Part shown: piece after piece, positions 28,953 through 37,428 of the stretch
How the letters are laid out: every line of letters begins with the position of its first letter
Numbering within the stretch: the first letter of the stretch is position 1
NCBI RefSeq assembly: GCF_000152845.1
Contig: NZ_CH902584.1
Span: forward strand, 1,851,815-1,915,814
Direction of reading: 5' to 3'
From: Roseovarius sp. 217
GTDB taxonomy: Bacteria; Pseudomonadota; Alphaproteobacteria; Rhodobacterales; Rhodobacteraceae
DNA length: 64,000 nt
The notes under the pieces: model-generated
Seen by the model: only the letters and a program-made list of their open reading frames with translations
The model's database searches: none
What the model was told of the DNA's origin: nothing
Program-made: the position numbers and the translations under genes

Positions 28953-30186
28953 ATACATCGTCCTTGTCGAGGATGACGAGATCATGGGCGCATCGTTGGC
29001 GCAAAGGTTGGAGTTGGAAGGCGCGCACGTGCTCTGGCTCAAGCAAATGGGGCGGGCCATTGGCGCGATCCGAACTCCGAAAAAGGTGATCGACGCGGTC
29101 ATCTGCGATATCGGCCTGCCGGACGGGTCGGGTGAGGAATTGTTTTCGACACTGGTGCGCACCGGCACCCCGCCCCCCTTTCTGTTCATCACCGGGCAAG
29201 GCGGCATAGGCCAAGCCGTTCGGCTGATCAAGTCGGGCGCCGCGGATTACGTAACCAAGCCTTTCGACATGTCCGTGTTCCTGGAACGGCTTGGCCTGCT
29301 ACTGGGAGATCGGGAGAATCCGGTTCGGAATGAGGACTTTCCAGCCTTGATGGGGATCTCTGTCGCGGCGAGGACGATCGAAGCCATGATTGCGAAAGCG
29401 GCGACTGAAAGCCATCCCGCGCTGATCCGGGGCGGTCCGGGCACGGGCAAGGATCTGGTCGCCCGGCGCATTCACGACCTTTCCGACCGATCGGCCGCAC
29501 CCTTCGTCGCCGTCAACCTTGCCCGCGAAGCCAGCGCCGAAGACGCCTTGTTCGGTGACGGGGCTGGCTTTGACAGGGTCGGCGAAGGCACCCTTTTCAT
29601 CAACGCCATCGGAAAGGCGGGCCCACAGATCCAGTCGCGGTTGCTGGACCGCATCGACCAGGGGTTCGACGGACGGCTGATCGCAGCCGGTGGTCACGAT
29701 CTGGAGGCGCTGATCGCCCAAGACCAGTTCAACGCTGAATTGTTTTACCGTCTGGTGCGCACCGAAATCCCAATACCTCCGCTCAGCACCCGGCCCGATG
29801 ACGCGGTTTGGCTGATGCAGCAGCTTTTTCGCAAACTGGCCCCGCGCCATGGGCCTGAAATCGAAGGGATAAGTGCGCTTGCCGAAGAGGCCGTGCGCGG
29901 CCATGGCTGGCCCGGCGGCGGACGCGAGCTGCGCGCGAGATTGCTGCGTGGCCTGACCATGGCGGCAGGGCCATTGCTGCAACCGTCCGATCTGTTCCCC
30001 GAACGGCTTGCTGATCCCGATGACATGATGTCGCTCGCCCAGGCCCGCGATGCAGCCGAACGGGTGCAGATCATCGCCGCCCTGGATCGGACCGGGGGGC
30101 AGATCGGAGAGGCAGCAAAACTCTTGCGCATCGCCCGAACGACGCTTTGGGAAAAGATGCAGAAACTCGACCTGTCTGGCTCCTGA
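28939..30186 (+). CDS. aioR: AioR, NtrC-type response regulator with degenerate AAA+ domain
   Basis: A 415-residue regulator. The receiver domain has D57 in CDIGLPDGSG, the acid pair EDD at 11-13 and the Lys in YVTKPFD. A central AAA+ domain keeps Walker A GGPGTGK (165-171). The GAFTGA loop that contacts sigma54 is absent: the region reads LFGDGAGFDRVGEGTLFINAIG (204-225, quoted in part), and the Walker B acidic DE is replaced by NA. The C-terminal Fis-type HTH is intact (IGEAAKLLRIARTTLWEKM). It should bind DNA, but probably cannot remodel sigma54 polymerase. A similar loss is known in Rhodobacter NtrC, which works with sigma70. The target is likely the dyad at 30201 before aioB. Confidence 0.87.
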   Translation: MLRNRYIVLVEDDEIMGASLAQRLELEGAHVLWLKQMGRAIGAIRTPKKVIDAVICDIGLPDGSGEELFSTLVRTGTPPPFLFITGQGGIGQAVRLIKSGAADYVTKPFDMSVFLERLGLLLGDRENPVRNEDFPALMGISVAARTIEAMIAKAATESHPALIRGGPGTGKDLVARRIHDLSDRSAAPFVAVNLAREASAEDALFGDGAGFDRVGEGTLFINAIGKAGPQIQSRLLDRIDQGFDGRLIAAGGHDLEALIAQDQFNAELFYRLVRTEIPIPPLSTRPDDAVWLMQQLFRKLAPRHGPEIEGISALAEEAVRGHGWPGGGRELRARLLRGLTMAAGPLLQPSDLFPERLADPDDMMSLAQARDAAERVQIIAALDRTGGQIGEAAKLLRIARTTLWEKMQKLDLSGS

Positions 30187-30200
30187 AGGGTCGCACCGTA

Positions 30201-30218
30201 TGTTCGGATTTCCGAACA
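30201..30218. promoter_or_regulatory. perfect dyad upstream of aioBA, probable AioR site
   Basis: TGTTCGGAttTCCGAACA is an 8-bp inverted repeat with a 2-bp spacer. It lies 135 bp before the aioB start and 14 bp after the aioR stop. Spacing and symmetry fit a dimeric Fis-type activator site. The loop is too small for a terminator hairpin and no T run follows directly. A GG-N10-GC pair at 30263-30276 is the only sigma54-like element seen in the gap, and its flanks match the consensus poorly. Confidence 0.55.
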
Positions 30219-30352
30219 CGGAATTTTCTCATTGAAATTCATCGCATTGCCGCAACGCAGCAGGTCCGTGGACGGCGTCGCAAGCCGTAACTGGGTTCCG
30301 TACGATACTGGTCATCATCCAACACTTGATGAGCCAGGGAGGAAACCAGCCA

Positions 30353-30871
30353 ATGAAGTGCACCAAATTGGTCGACGCGGGGCGTCGACAGTTCATGAGA
30401 GGCGGCATGATGGCCACGGCAGGCGCCGTTGCGGCCACCGTCATGACGCCGGAACAAGCCAAGGCACAGGCGCTTGCCCGTGTCGATTATCCGGCCAACC
30501 GACTTGCCAATATCGCCGATCTGACAGTGAACGAACCGATGGACGTGGCCTATCCTGACGCCGACAGCCCCGGTGTGCTGCTCAAGCTCGGACAGGCGGT
30601 CGAGGGCGGGGTCGGGCCGGACGGCGACATCGTGGCGTTTTCGGTCCTGTGCCCGCACAAGGGCTGGCTGATGAGCTACGCCGCCGAGGACAAGACGCTC
30701 AACTGTCCCGGGCATCATTCGCGGTTCGATTGCGAATCTGGCGGCCAGCAAATCTGGGGCCACGCCACCAGCAACCTCGCCCAGTTCCTGCTGAGCGTGG
30801 ACGACAACGGTGACATCCATGCTAACGGCGTAGACGAGTTGATCTACGGCCGATTGTCCAACGTGCTCTGA
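30353..30871 (+). CDS. aioB: arsenite oxidase small subunit, Rieske protein AioB
   Basis: A 172-residue Rieske (2Fe-2S) subunit. A Tat signal begins it (GRRQFMRGGMMATAGAVAATV, shown as RRQFMRGGMM). The cluster ligands are C100 and H102 in CPHKGW and C118 and H121 in CPGHHS. It passes electrons from the molybdenum subunit to a periplasmic carrier. The ATG at 30353 follows ggagg by 10 bases and starts just ahead of the Tat motif; an earlier ATG at 30326 lacks a site. It precedes aioA by 13 bases. The Tat signal here carries AioA across as a complex, since AioA has none. Confidence 0.94.
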   Translation: MKCTKLVDAGRRQFMRGGMMATAGAVAATVMTPEQAKAQALARVDYPANRLANIADLTVNEPMDVAYPDADSPGVLLKLGQAVEGGVGPDGDIVAFSVLCPHKGWLMSYAAEDKTLNCPGHHSRFDCESGGQQIWGHATSNLAQFLLSVDDNGDIHANGVDELIYGRLSNVL

Positions 30872-30884
30872 GGGAGAGAGATAA

Positions 30885-33350
30885 ATGGCTTACAAAAGAC
30901 AGATCGACCGTCTGCCGATCATCCCCGCGGACGCTGACGAATTCAACGTGACCTGCCACTACTGCATCGTTGGCTGCGGCTACAAGGCGTACACTTGGCC
31001 GATGAACCGTCAGGGCGGCACGGCGTCAAGCCAGAACAAGTTCGGCGTGGACCTGAGCGAACAGCAATATCAGGAAACCGAGGCGTGGTATGCCCCATCG
31101 ATGTACAACGTCGTCCGCCAGAACGGTCGAGATGTGCATCTGGTGGTTAAGCCTGATACGAATTGCGTCGTCAACTCGGGCCTTGGGTCCATCCGCGGCG
31201 CACGCATGGCGGAAAACCGGCCTTCTAAAGTGACCGGCACGCAACAGCAGCGCCTGTCTGACCCCTTGGTCTGGCGCAATGGCGTCTGGCAGCCGACGTC
31301 CTGGGAAGATGCGCTCGACCTCGTGGCGCGGGTCACGGCCAAGGTCGTCCTGCAGGGTTCGGAGGACGACATCGTTGTCTCGATGTTCGACCATGGCGGC
31401 AGCGCCGGCGGTTACGAAAACACCTGGGGTACCGGCAAGCTCTACTTCGAGAGCATGAAGATCAAGAACTGCCGCATCCACAACCGCCCCGCCTATAACT
31501 CCGAGGTCCATTCCTCGCGTGACATGGGCGTGGACGAATTGAACTACGCCTATGAAGACTACGAGCTGACCGACACGATCTTCATGGTCGGCGCAAACTC
31601 GATGGAGACCCAGACCAATCTTTACCTGAACCACATGGTCAAGGGCCTGCAGGGTGGCGCGAAGATGATCGTCGTCGATCCGCGTCGGACGCTGACCATC
31701 GCGTCGTCCGAGCAATATGCCGGGCCGGAAAACGTGCTGCACCTTGCAATCGCCGAGGGCACGGACATGGTCCTGTTCAACGCACTGCTGACGCATATTG
31801 TCGATCAGGGCTGGATCGATGCGGACTTCATCGCCGCTTCGACCTTTCAGAGTGGCGAAGCGGTCGCGCAGGACGAGGCGCACCCCGCGGGTCTGGGCAG
31901 TCTGGACTACGCGATGCAGACCTGCCGCACCTCGCTTGACGAGGCCGCGGAAATCTGCGGCGTGCCAGCTGCCGACATCCAGAAGGCTGCCGAATGGATC
32001 GCGCAGCCCCACGACGACGGCAGCCGCCGCAAATGTGTGACCTGCTATGAAAAGGGCATCATCTGGGGTAACGACAACTATCGCACCATCGGGGCCTTGG
32101 TGAACATCGCGCTGGCGACTGGCAATATCGGCCGCGAAGGCGGTGGCGCCTGCCGTCTTGGTGGCCACCAGGAGGGGTATTTCCGCCCGGCCGACGGCCA
32201 TGTGGGACGCCCGGCCGAGTATGTCGACCAGTTCCTGATCCGTGGCCTGGGCGGCGTGCATCACATCTGGGCCTGTGACCACTACAAGACGACGCTGAAC
32301 GCCTCCGAATACAAGCGTGTTCACAAGAGGCGTTCGGATATGGTCAAGGATGCGATCGACATGGCCGCGGGTGGCACCCGCGAACAGGTCGTCGATGCCA
32401 TCGTCTCGGCGATCAATGCGGGCGGTCTTTTCGTGGTGGACGTGGACATCATCCACAGCCAGATCGGCCAGAATGCCCATGTCATCCTGCCCGCCTGCGA
32501 AGCGAGCGAGATGAACCTCACCTCGATGAACGGCGAGCGACGTCTGCGGTTGTCCGAAAAGTACATGGACCCTTTCGGCAACTCTCTGCCCGATGCGCTC
32601 ATCGCGGCGAGGATGGCCCAACACATGGAGCGTGTGCTGCGCGAGATGGGCGAAGACGCCTATGCCGACCAGTTCCAAGGCTATGACTGGGAGACCGAAG
32701 AAGACGCCTTCATGGACGGCTATGGCGCTGCTCATACGGCGGTGACCTACGTGCGTTTGCGCGAAGCTGGAAACAACGGCGTGCAGGAACCGGTCACGGG
32801 TTATGAGAATGGCCAGCTTGTCGGCACGACGCGCCTTTATACCGATGGCGTGTTCACACGGCACGGCCGCGAGGACGGCAAGGCGCTGTTCTGCGCGGCG
32901 GGTTGGCGTGGATGGCAGGCTCCGGGCAAGGCGCGCGAACAGGCAGCGCACCGGTTCTGGATCAACAACGTCCGCGCCAACATCTTCTGGCAGAACCAGT
33001 TCCTCGACCAGAACAACGATTTCGTGCAGGACCGCTATCCGCACCCGTTCGTCGAAATGCATCCGGATGACATGGTCGACCTAGGGCTGAACCCCGGAGA
33101 TCTGCTCGAGATCATCAACGACAACGGCGTGACTCAGGGCATGGCCTATCCGATGCCGACGCTCAAGCAAAACACGGTGGCGATGGTGTTTGGCTCGCCC
33201 GCGGGTAGCCAAGGTAACGTCGTGAACGCCGGCGTGAACGAACTGGTGCTGCCGGATTACAAGCACTGCTGGGGCGACATCCGCAAGATCTCGGATGCGA
33301 CGGCCCAGACACGGAACATCTCGTTCAAGTCACACGAGATCATGCTCTGA
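30885..33350 (+). CDS. aioA: arsenite oxidase large subunit AioA
   Basis: An 821-residue molybdopterin oxidoreductase of the DMSO reductase family that oxidises As(III) to As(V) in the periplasm. The (3Fe-4S) ligands are in TCHYCIVGC (C24, C27, C31), lacking the fourth Cys as expected. Family segments include VNSGLGSIRGARMAEN near 88-103 and GNIGREGGGACRLGGHQEGYFRP (in part). Length matches known AioA (about 820-845). gggagagag lies about 5 bases before the start. It has no signal peptide of its own. The gene is complete and ends before a strong terminator. Confidence 0.96.
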   Translation: MAYKRQIDRLPIIPADADEFNVTCHYCIVGCGYKAYTWPMNRQGGTASSQNKFGVDLSEQQYQETEAWYAPSMYNVVRQNGRDVHLVVKPDTNCVVNSGLGSIRGARMAENRPSKVTGTQQQRLSDPLVWRNGVWQPTSWEDALDLVARVTAKVVLQGSEDDIVVSMFDHGGSAGGYENTWGTGKLYFESMKIKNCRIHNRPAYNSEVHSSRDMGVDELNYAYEDYELTDTIFMVGANSMETQTNLYLNHMVKGLQGGAKMIVVDPRRTLTIASSEQYAGPENVLHLAIAEGTDMVLFNALLTHIVDQGWIDADFIAASTFQSGEAVAQDEAHPAGLGSLDYAMQTCRTSLDEAAEICGVPAADIQKAAEWIAQPHDDGSRRKCVTCYEKGIIWGNDNYRTIGALVNIALATGNIGREGGGACRLGGHQEGYFRPADGHVGRPAEYVDQFLIRGLGGVHHIWACDHYKTTLNASEYKRVHKRRSDMVKDAIDMAAGGTREQVVDAIVSAINAGGLFVVDVDIIHSQIGQNAHVILPACEASEMNLTSMNGERRLRLSEKYMDPFGNSLPDALIAARMAQHMERVLREMGEDAYADQFQGYDWETEEDAFMDGYGAAHTAVTYVRLREAGNNGVQEPVTGYENGQLVGTTRLYTDGVFTRHGREDGKALFCAAGWRGWQAPGKAREQAAHRFWINNVRANIFWQNQFLDQNNDFVQDRYPHPFVEMHPDDMVDLGLNPGDLLEIINDNGVTQGMAYPMPTLKQNTVAMVFGSPAGSQGNVVNAGVNELVLPDYKHCWGDIRKISDATAQTRNISFKSHEIML

Positions 33351-33362
33351 GACATGAGATGC

Positions 33363-33396
33363 GGGTCCGCTCCGGATACCGGGGCGGGCCCTTTCC
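33363..33396 (+). terminator. intrinsic terminator after aioA
   Basis: gggtccgctccgg (33363-33375) pairs with ccggggcgggccc (33379-33391), allowing two G-U pairs, with the loop ata. tttcctt follows. It ends the aioBA transcript 13 bases after the stop. Confidence 0.75.
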
Positions 33397-33410
33397 TTGG
33401 GCGGGGAAAC

Positions 33411-33829
33411 GGTTCTGTTGCAAATTTTCAGATGATTTGAGAGTAGGCTTGCGCTGGACATAATTATGCTGCGAGCTGAGCAAACTGCTGGAATGCGGTC
33501 GCGCCTTTGGCTTTGAATTGGCCCTTGCGGATCAAGTGCGTGGTCTCGATGCCCTCGAGCGTGGCCGAGGCGGGATGAAACGCTTTGAAGGCGAGGGTGC
33601 GCTCGGTGACGCCCTTGATAAACGGATGATCCTGCTCGAGGATATTGTTCAGGTATTTGACCTGCAGGATCTTGATGCTCTGCCCTGTTCCAGTGCATTT
33701 CAGGATCACGTTCACAGCCTCCAACCCCGCCAGATTGGCACCGCTTTTATTGATGACGACACGGTCGGGGACGCCGTTGGTGCCAATTGCGCGCCGGAAG
33801 AAGCGCCGTGCCGCTGGCTTGTCACGGCG
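33411..33829 (-). pseudogene. IS6-family transposase remnant (C-terminal part)
   Basis: The terminal repeat GGTTCTGTTGCAAA is at 33411-33424. The minus-strand frame to the stop at 33464 reads RDKPAARRFFRRAIGTNG, VPDRVVINKSGANLAGLEAV and HLIRKGQFKAKGATAFQQFA, the second half of an IS6 transposase with the last Asp and Glu of the DDE triad. The first half is missing beyond about 33830, where the sequence meets the end of the Fic gene region. Confidence 0.85.
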
Positions 33830-33974
33830 CTCTGCCCGACAAGACCTGGTTGTGGAGTCGTTCTTTCGCCTCCCAAGAATGCATAATCCAACGCTTCTTT
33901 TCCGTGTGGTCATTGCCAAACAACTGAGCCCAAACTGGCGGGCTGCTGTCAAGGCAGTGTGTACGCAGACACGC

Positions 33975-35072
33975 TCACAGGGTGAGCTCGTAGCTTGTGC
34001 TGCGACCACCAGCCTCGCCCTTGCGAAGAAGCCCCAGATCCAGAAATGCCGCGATATCGCGGTTCGCGGTGTCTTGAGAGCACTTTGCGATGGTCGCCCA
34101 TTTGGACGATGTCATCTTGCCCTCGAAACCGTCAAGCAGTCGGTTCAGAATCTTGATCTGGCGCTCGTTCAGCGCCAGCGCTGCGGCGCGTTCCCAGAAC
34201 TGGGCCTTGGCGATGACTGCTGCCAAGACACCATCGGCGCCATGGATTGCCCGGCGTAGGCAGGCAAGGAACCAGGTCAGCCAATCCGTCACATCCGTCG
34301 GGCCCTTCTGGGTGCGCTCCAGCTCATCATAATAGTCTGACCGCTCGATCCGGATCTGCGCCGACATGCTGTAGAAACGCCGCGGGCTGGCCTCGGATCG
34401 CGCAAGCGCCAGATCAGCGATGGCGCGGGCGATGCGGCCGTTGCCGTCCTCGAACGGGTGGATCGTCACGAACCACAGATGCGCCAGAGCCGCCTTGATC
34501 ACCGGATCGGTGGCCAAAGGTGCGTTGAACCATGTAAGGAAGACGTCCATTTCCGCGGCGATCCTGTCGGCCGGAGGGGCCGCGAAATGCACGCGCTCTC
34601 GGCCGATCGGTCCCGACACTACCTGCATCGGCCCCGAACTGTCGTCGCGCCAATCACCGACGCGGATCCGTGTCATGCCGCTGCGTCCGGTGGGGAACAG
34701 GGCGGCATGCCAGCCGAACAGACGCTCCGCCGTCAAGGGTGCGGTGTAGTTCCTGGTCGCATCCAGCATCACCTCGACGATGCCCTCGACGTTGCGGTCG
34801 ATCGGGGGCAGGGCCCCGATATCGATACCAAGGCGTCGTGCGAGCGATGACCGGACTTGTGTGGCGTCCAGCGCCTCGCCTTCGATCTCGCTGGTCTTGA
34901 GCACATCCTGTGTGAGCGTCTGCAGCACTGCTTCTTCGCGCAGCTTGAACCCAAGGGATTCCATCCGGCCAATCAGGCGGCCCTGATCGTGCCGCACTGC
35001 CGCCAGCGGTGTCGCGATGCTGCTGTCGCGCCAGGTCAGTGTCGGCCAGTCTGGCCTCTCCCAGATGTACAT
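33975..35072 (-). CDS. Fic-family AMP transferase with self-inhibitory motif
   Basis: A 365-residue Fic protein that likely transfers AMP to a protein target. The catalytic loop is canonical: HPFEDGNGR (205-213). An inhibitory motif of the class II kind, TSEIEG (60-65), is N-terminal. It also has the Fic N-terminal domain (RLIGRMESLGFKLREE) and a C-terminal winged helix (NERQIKILNRLLDGF, then DTANRDIAAFLDLG). The ATG at 35072 has ggag 7 bases upstream. No separate antitoxin is seen, as expected when inhibition is internal. It stands alone among IS remnants and follows a dyad at 35134. Such proteins can be housekeeping regulators or mobile accessory genes. Confidence 0.9.
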   Translation of the reverse strand: MYIWERPDWPTLTWRDSSIATPLAAVRHDQGRLIGRMESLGFKLREEAVLQTLTQDVLKTSEIEGEALDATQVRSSLARRLGIDIGALPPIDRNVEGIVEVMLDATRNYTAPLTAERLFGWHAALFPTGRSGMTRIRVGDWRDDSSGPMQVVSGPIGRERVHFAAPPADRIAAEMDVFLTWFNAPLATDPVIKAALAHLWFVTIHPFEDGNGRIARAIADLALARSEASPRRFYSMSAQIRIERSDYYDELERTQKGPTDVTDWLTWFLACLRRAIHGADGVLAAVIAKAQFWERAAALALNERQIKILNRLLDGFEGKMTSSKWATIAKCSQDTANRDIAAFLDLGLLRKGEAGGRSTSYELTL

Positions 35073-35133
35073 CGCAAACTCCGCGCTATATGCGGCGATT
35101 ATGCAGTTCATTCGCCGCATCCGCAAGACTTAA

Positions 35134-35152
35134 CTCCGCAAAAAGTGCGGAG
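35134..35152. promoter_or_regulatory. palindrome upstream of the Fic gene
   Basis: CTCCGCAaaaagTGCGGAG is a 7-bp inverted repeat with a 5-bp spacer, 62 bp before the Fic start. Related half-sites recur at 35168 (CTCCGCAT) and near the start codon (ctccgcgctatatgcgg). The winged helix at the end of the Fic protein may bind here for autoregulation. Confidence 0.45.
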
Positions 35153-35735
35153 ATTTGCGCGGCTATTCTCCGCATGAGGTCTTTGAACAACGGCCGAGCT
35201 TGATCGGAAGCCATCACTGGCTAAAAATGGCATGGACTTCGTTCATGCGAATTCCCTCAGCCATTTCCATCTGTGGTGCCACATGTACATGGATCAGCGC
35301 ACTTCGAACGTTCATCGTCTTTTGGCTGGTCATGTTCGCAGCCCCTCCCTCCGTCACATTCGTGATCCGCATTTTCTGACTAAGCTTGCCTTGCAGATCG
35401 TGAAGTCTGAATTGATGCGGTGGATGCCCCCACCGGCCGGCATCGTATACCATGACGTGTGTGGATGCCCCCTGTTTGGCAAGCGTTATCTTCGATTTTC
35501 GGCGGGGTCTTCGATCGGACGTGTGTCAGGCCTCTGAGTGTGGCCTTTCATGACGCCACGGGCCGGTATGCTGTTCGGAAGGCTGGGTTAACATCGATTC
35601 AGAGAGCTGTCAGCACTCGTGCCCCGGGTCTGAATTTCCCTGCCTTGAACTTCGAAGTCCGTATCGCGTACTCCTCGACGATCGCTCACCCTGGCCTTGC
35701 GGCCATGTCGTGCCCTTTCCCCTTTCAGTTTCAGG
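35153..35735. other. 580-bp stretch without a recognised gene
   Basis: A minus-strand open frame (35214-35453, 79 codons) starts MVYDAGRWGHPPHQFRLHD. I do not recognise it, and it has no clear ribosome site. The rest shows no coding sign. It lies between the Fic promoter and IS110 debris. Confidence 0.3.
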
Positions 35736-35872
35736 TCACGCCATTCGATAATTCTCCTGCTTTGTTGTAACTGCCCAGATCATCCGGGCCATCTTGTTTG
35801 CTAAGGCAACGGCAGCAACCATCTTCGGCTTGCGCGCGACAAGTGCGGCCAGCCTGTTTGGACCGGGCCTGC
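35736..35872 (-). pseudogene. IS110-family transposase C-terminal fragment
   Basis: The minus-strand frame reads RLAALVARKPKMVAAVALANK, then MARMIWAVTTKQENYRMA and a stop. The AxALANKxARxxWA segment followed by a lysine-rich end is the usual C-terminus of IS110 transposases. Upstream it breaks off at a run of 11 G (35873-35883). Confidence 0.65.
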
Positions 35873-35883
35873 GGGGGGGGGGG

Positions 35884-36110
35884 CGCCGTTGGCGTTGTCT
35901 GGAATCTGAGAGGCGGCTTGTCATGCGGCCTGCTTCCGTGGTGGTGCCCGCGACATCGGTTTTTGGCCCCGCGGAAGATCTCGATGATGCGCCTGGGGCC
36001 GTAGCAACAGGGGCACGGTTCGCGCAGGGTGAGTGGGATGATCTCGGCGTCGGGTCCCGACTCGGCGGTCTGTTCGGGGCGCTGGATGTGGTCACGGGTT
36101 GGCTGAAGAA
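35884..36110 (-). pseudogene. IS91/IS801-like transposase fragment
   Basis: One minus-strand frame reads DAEIIPLTLREPCPCCYGPRR, then IIEIFRGAK and a His-rich tail. The CPCC-GxxxxIIExF pattern is found at the C-terminus of IS91-type rolling-circle transposases. No start, catalytic Tyr or ori end was found. Identification rests on this short motif. Confidence 0.4.
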
Positions 36111-36425
36111 CAGGTTACTGAAGCCTGCCTCGATCACAGTGGCACCGTCCAGCGCGCCCTCGACATCACCATCGTCGCGCAGGCGGCTGTTGCGAAACTC
36201 GTCTGTCCGGGCGTCGGTCAGTTCCTGCCACATCTCGGCGGAACTGGCGGGATAGGCGGGGGCACCTGCCCGGTGGTCTCGGCCGCGATCAGCGTGGTGC
36301 CATACCTCATGAAGAGCTCGAACACCGCCTAGCCAGGTCTGGAAATGTTCGCGATCGGTCGGCGCATGCATTCGACCGGCTTCTGCAAGCATCGTCTTCT
36401 ATGTATGCTGTTGAGCTCCTTGAAG

Positions 36426-37316
36426 TCAGTGATTATCCGACTGCTCAAGAAAATCAACAAAGTGTTGGGTCGGGAGGCGCAGGTTTTCGGATGCCCAGAC
36501 AGCCTCCGTGACCATTACGTCGTCAATGTCAGAGATCGGCAAGGGCACCAAACCGCCAGTGGCGAAGTCGTAGATGCTTTCGGTCAAGATGGTGATGCCC
36601 ATTCCGCAGGACACAAGACCAAGAATTCCAACGGAGTTGAAAGCCTCCTGCACGATGCGCGGCTGAAAGCCAGCCTTGCGGCAATGCGGAAAGAGATAGT
36701 CGTAGAAATGCGCCCAGGCTTCGGTCGGCCCATGCACGAAATCCTCATCAGCCAATTCGGCCAGCTCAACAGAGGAACGCGATGCCAGGCGATGGCCTTC
36801 CGGCACGATGCAGATCGGACGGTCGGTCTGCACTACGCGGCTGCGAAACCCTGGTTGTCGCACCGGCCCGGTAACAAATCCAATATCGAGCTTGTCGTCC
36901 CTCAACTGCTGAAGTTGTGCGGTAGTAACCCCGTGATGCGGGCGCACGGTGATGCCGGGGTGCCTTTGATGAAACTGCTTGAGCAATTCGGGCAGTGCAT
37001 CGGCGATGGCGAAATCAGTATAGCCCACCCGCAGCGCACCGGCCTCGCCGATGCTGACCCGGCGCGTCAGGTCGATGGTGGCCTCCACTCCGTTTAGTAC
37101 GCGCTGACCGCCCTCGCGAAAGGCACGGCCCGCATCGGTCAGGCGGACGAAGTTCTGTGAACGGTCGAACAGCGTGACGTGCAACTCCGCCTCGAGGTGC
37201 TGGATCGTGCGGGTGAGGGCAGGTTGCGATATGTGAAGATGTTCCGAGGCGCGTCGGAAATTCAGGTCCTCGGCGAGGACCAGAAAATAGCGGATATGGC
37301 GCAGACCAATTTTCAT
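36426..37316 (-). CDS. LysR-family regulator of the TRAP/formamidase operon
   Basis: A 296-residue LTTR. The N-terminal HTH is RHIRYFLVLAEDLNFRRASE, then HLHISQPALTRTIQHLEAEL. The effector domain follows (GALRVGYTDFAIADALPELL). It is transcribed away from the TRAP genes, and the 112-bp gap holds the dyad ATCAATTGAT (37342-37351), a possible T-N11-A type site. It likely activates the operon in response to the transported compound. Confidence 0.87.
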   Translation of the reverse strand: MKIGLRHIRYFLVLAEDLNFRRASEHLHISQPALTRTIQHLEAELHVTLFDRSQNFVRLTDAGRAFREGGQRVLNGVEATIDLTRRVSIGEAGALRVGYTDFAIADALPELLKQFHQRHPGITVRPHHGVTTAQLQQLRDDKLDIGFVTGPVRQPGFRSRVVQTDRPICIVPEGHRLASRSSVELAELADEDFVHGPTEAWAHFYDYLFPHCRKAGFQPRIVQEAFNSVGILGLVSCGMGITILTESIYDFATGGLVPLPISDIDDVMVTEAVWASENLRLPTQHFVDFLEQSDNH

Positions 37317-37341
37317 GATACCTTTTATGCATCAGAAACTA

Positions 37342-37351
37342 ATCAATTGAT
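37342..37351. promoter_or_regulatory. short dyad between LysR and dctP
   Basis: ATCAATTGAT lies in an AT-rich block (actaatcaattgatattat) between the divergent genes. Position and symmetry suit a LysR-type binding site, though the dyad is short. Confidence 0.4.
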
Positions 37352-37428
37352 ATTATACTTGCAGGTCCGGCCCGGCTACCCTGACCGGATAACAAAAACA
37401 AAAATTCCACATGCAACCGGGAGCGATC

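Noticed and set aside
30201..30218. Terminator for aioR
   Set aside because: The dyad leaves only a two-base loop and no T run follows at once; an operator explains it better.
31026..33062. 678-codon minus-strand open frame
   Set aside because: It is antisense to aioA, whose own frame has full family features.
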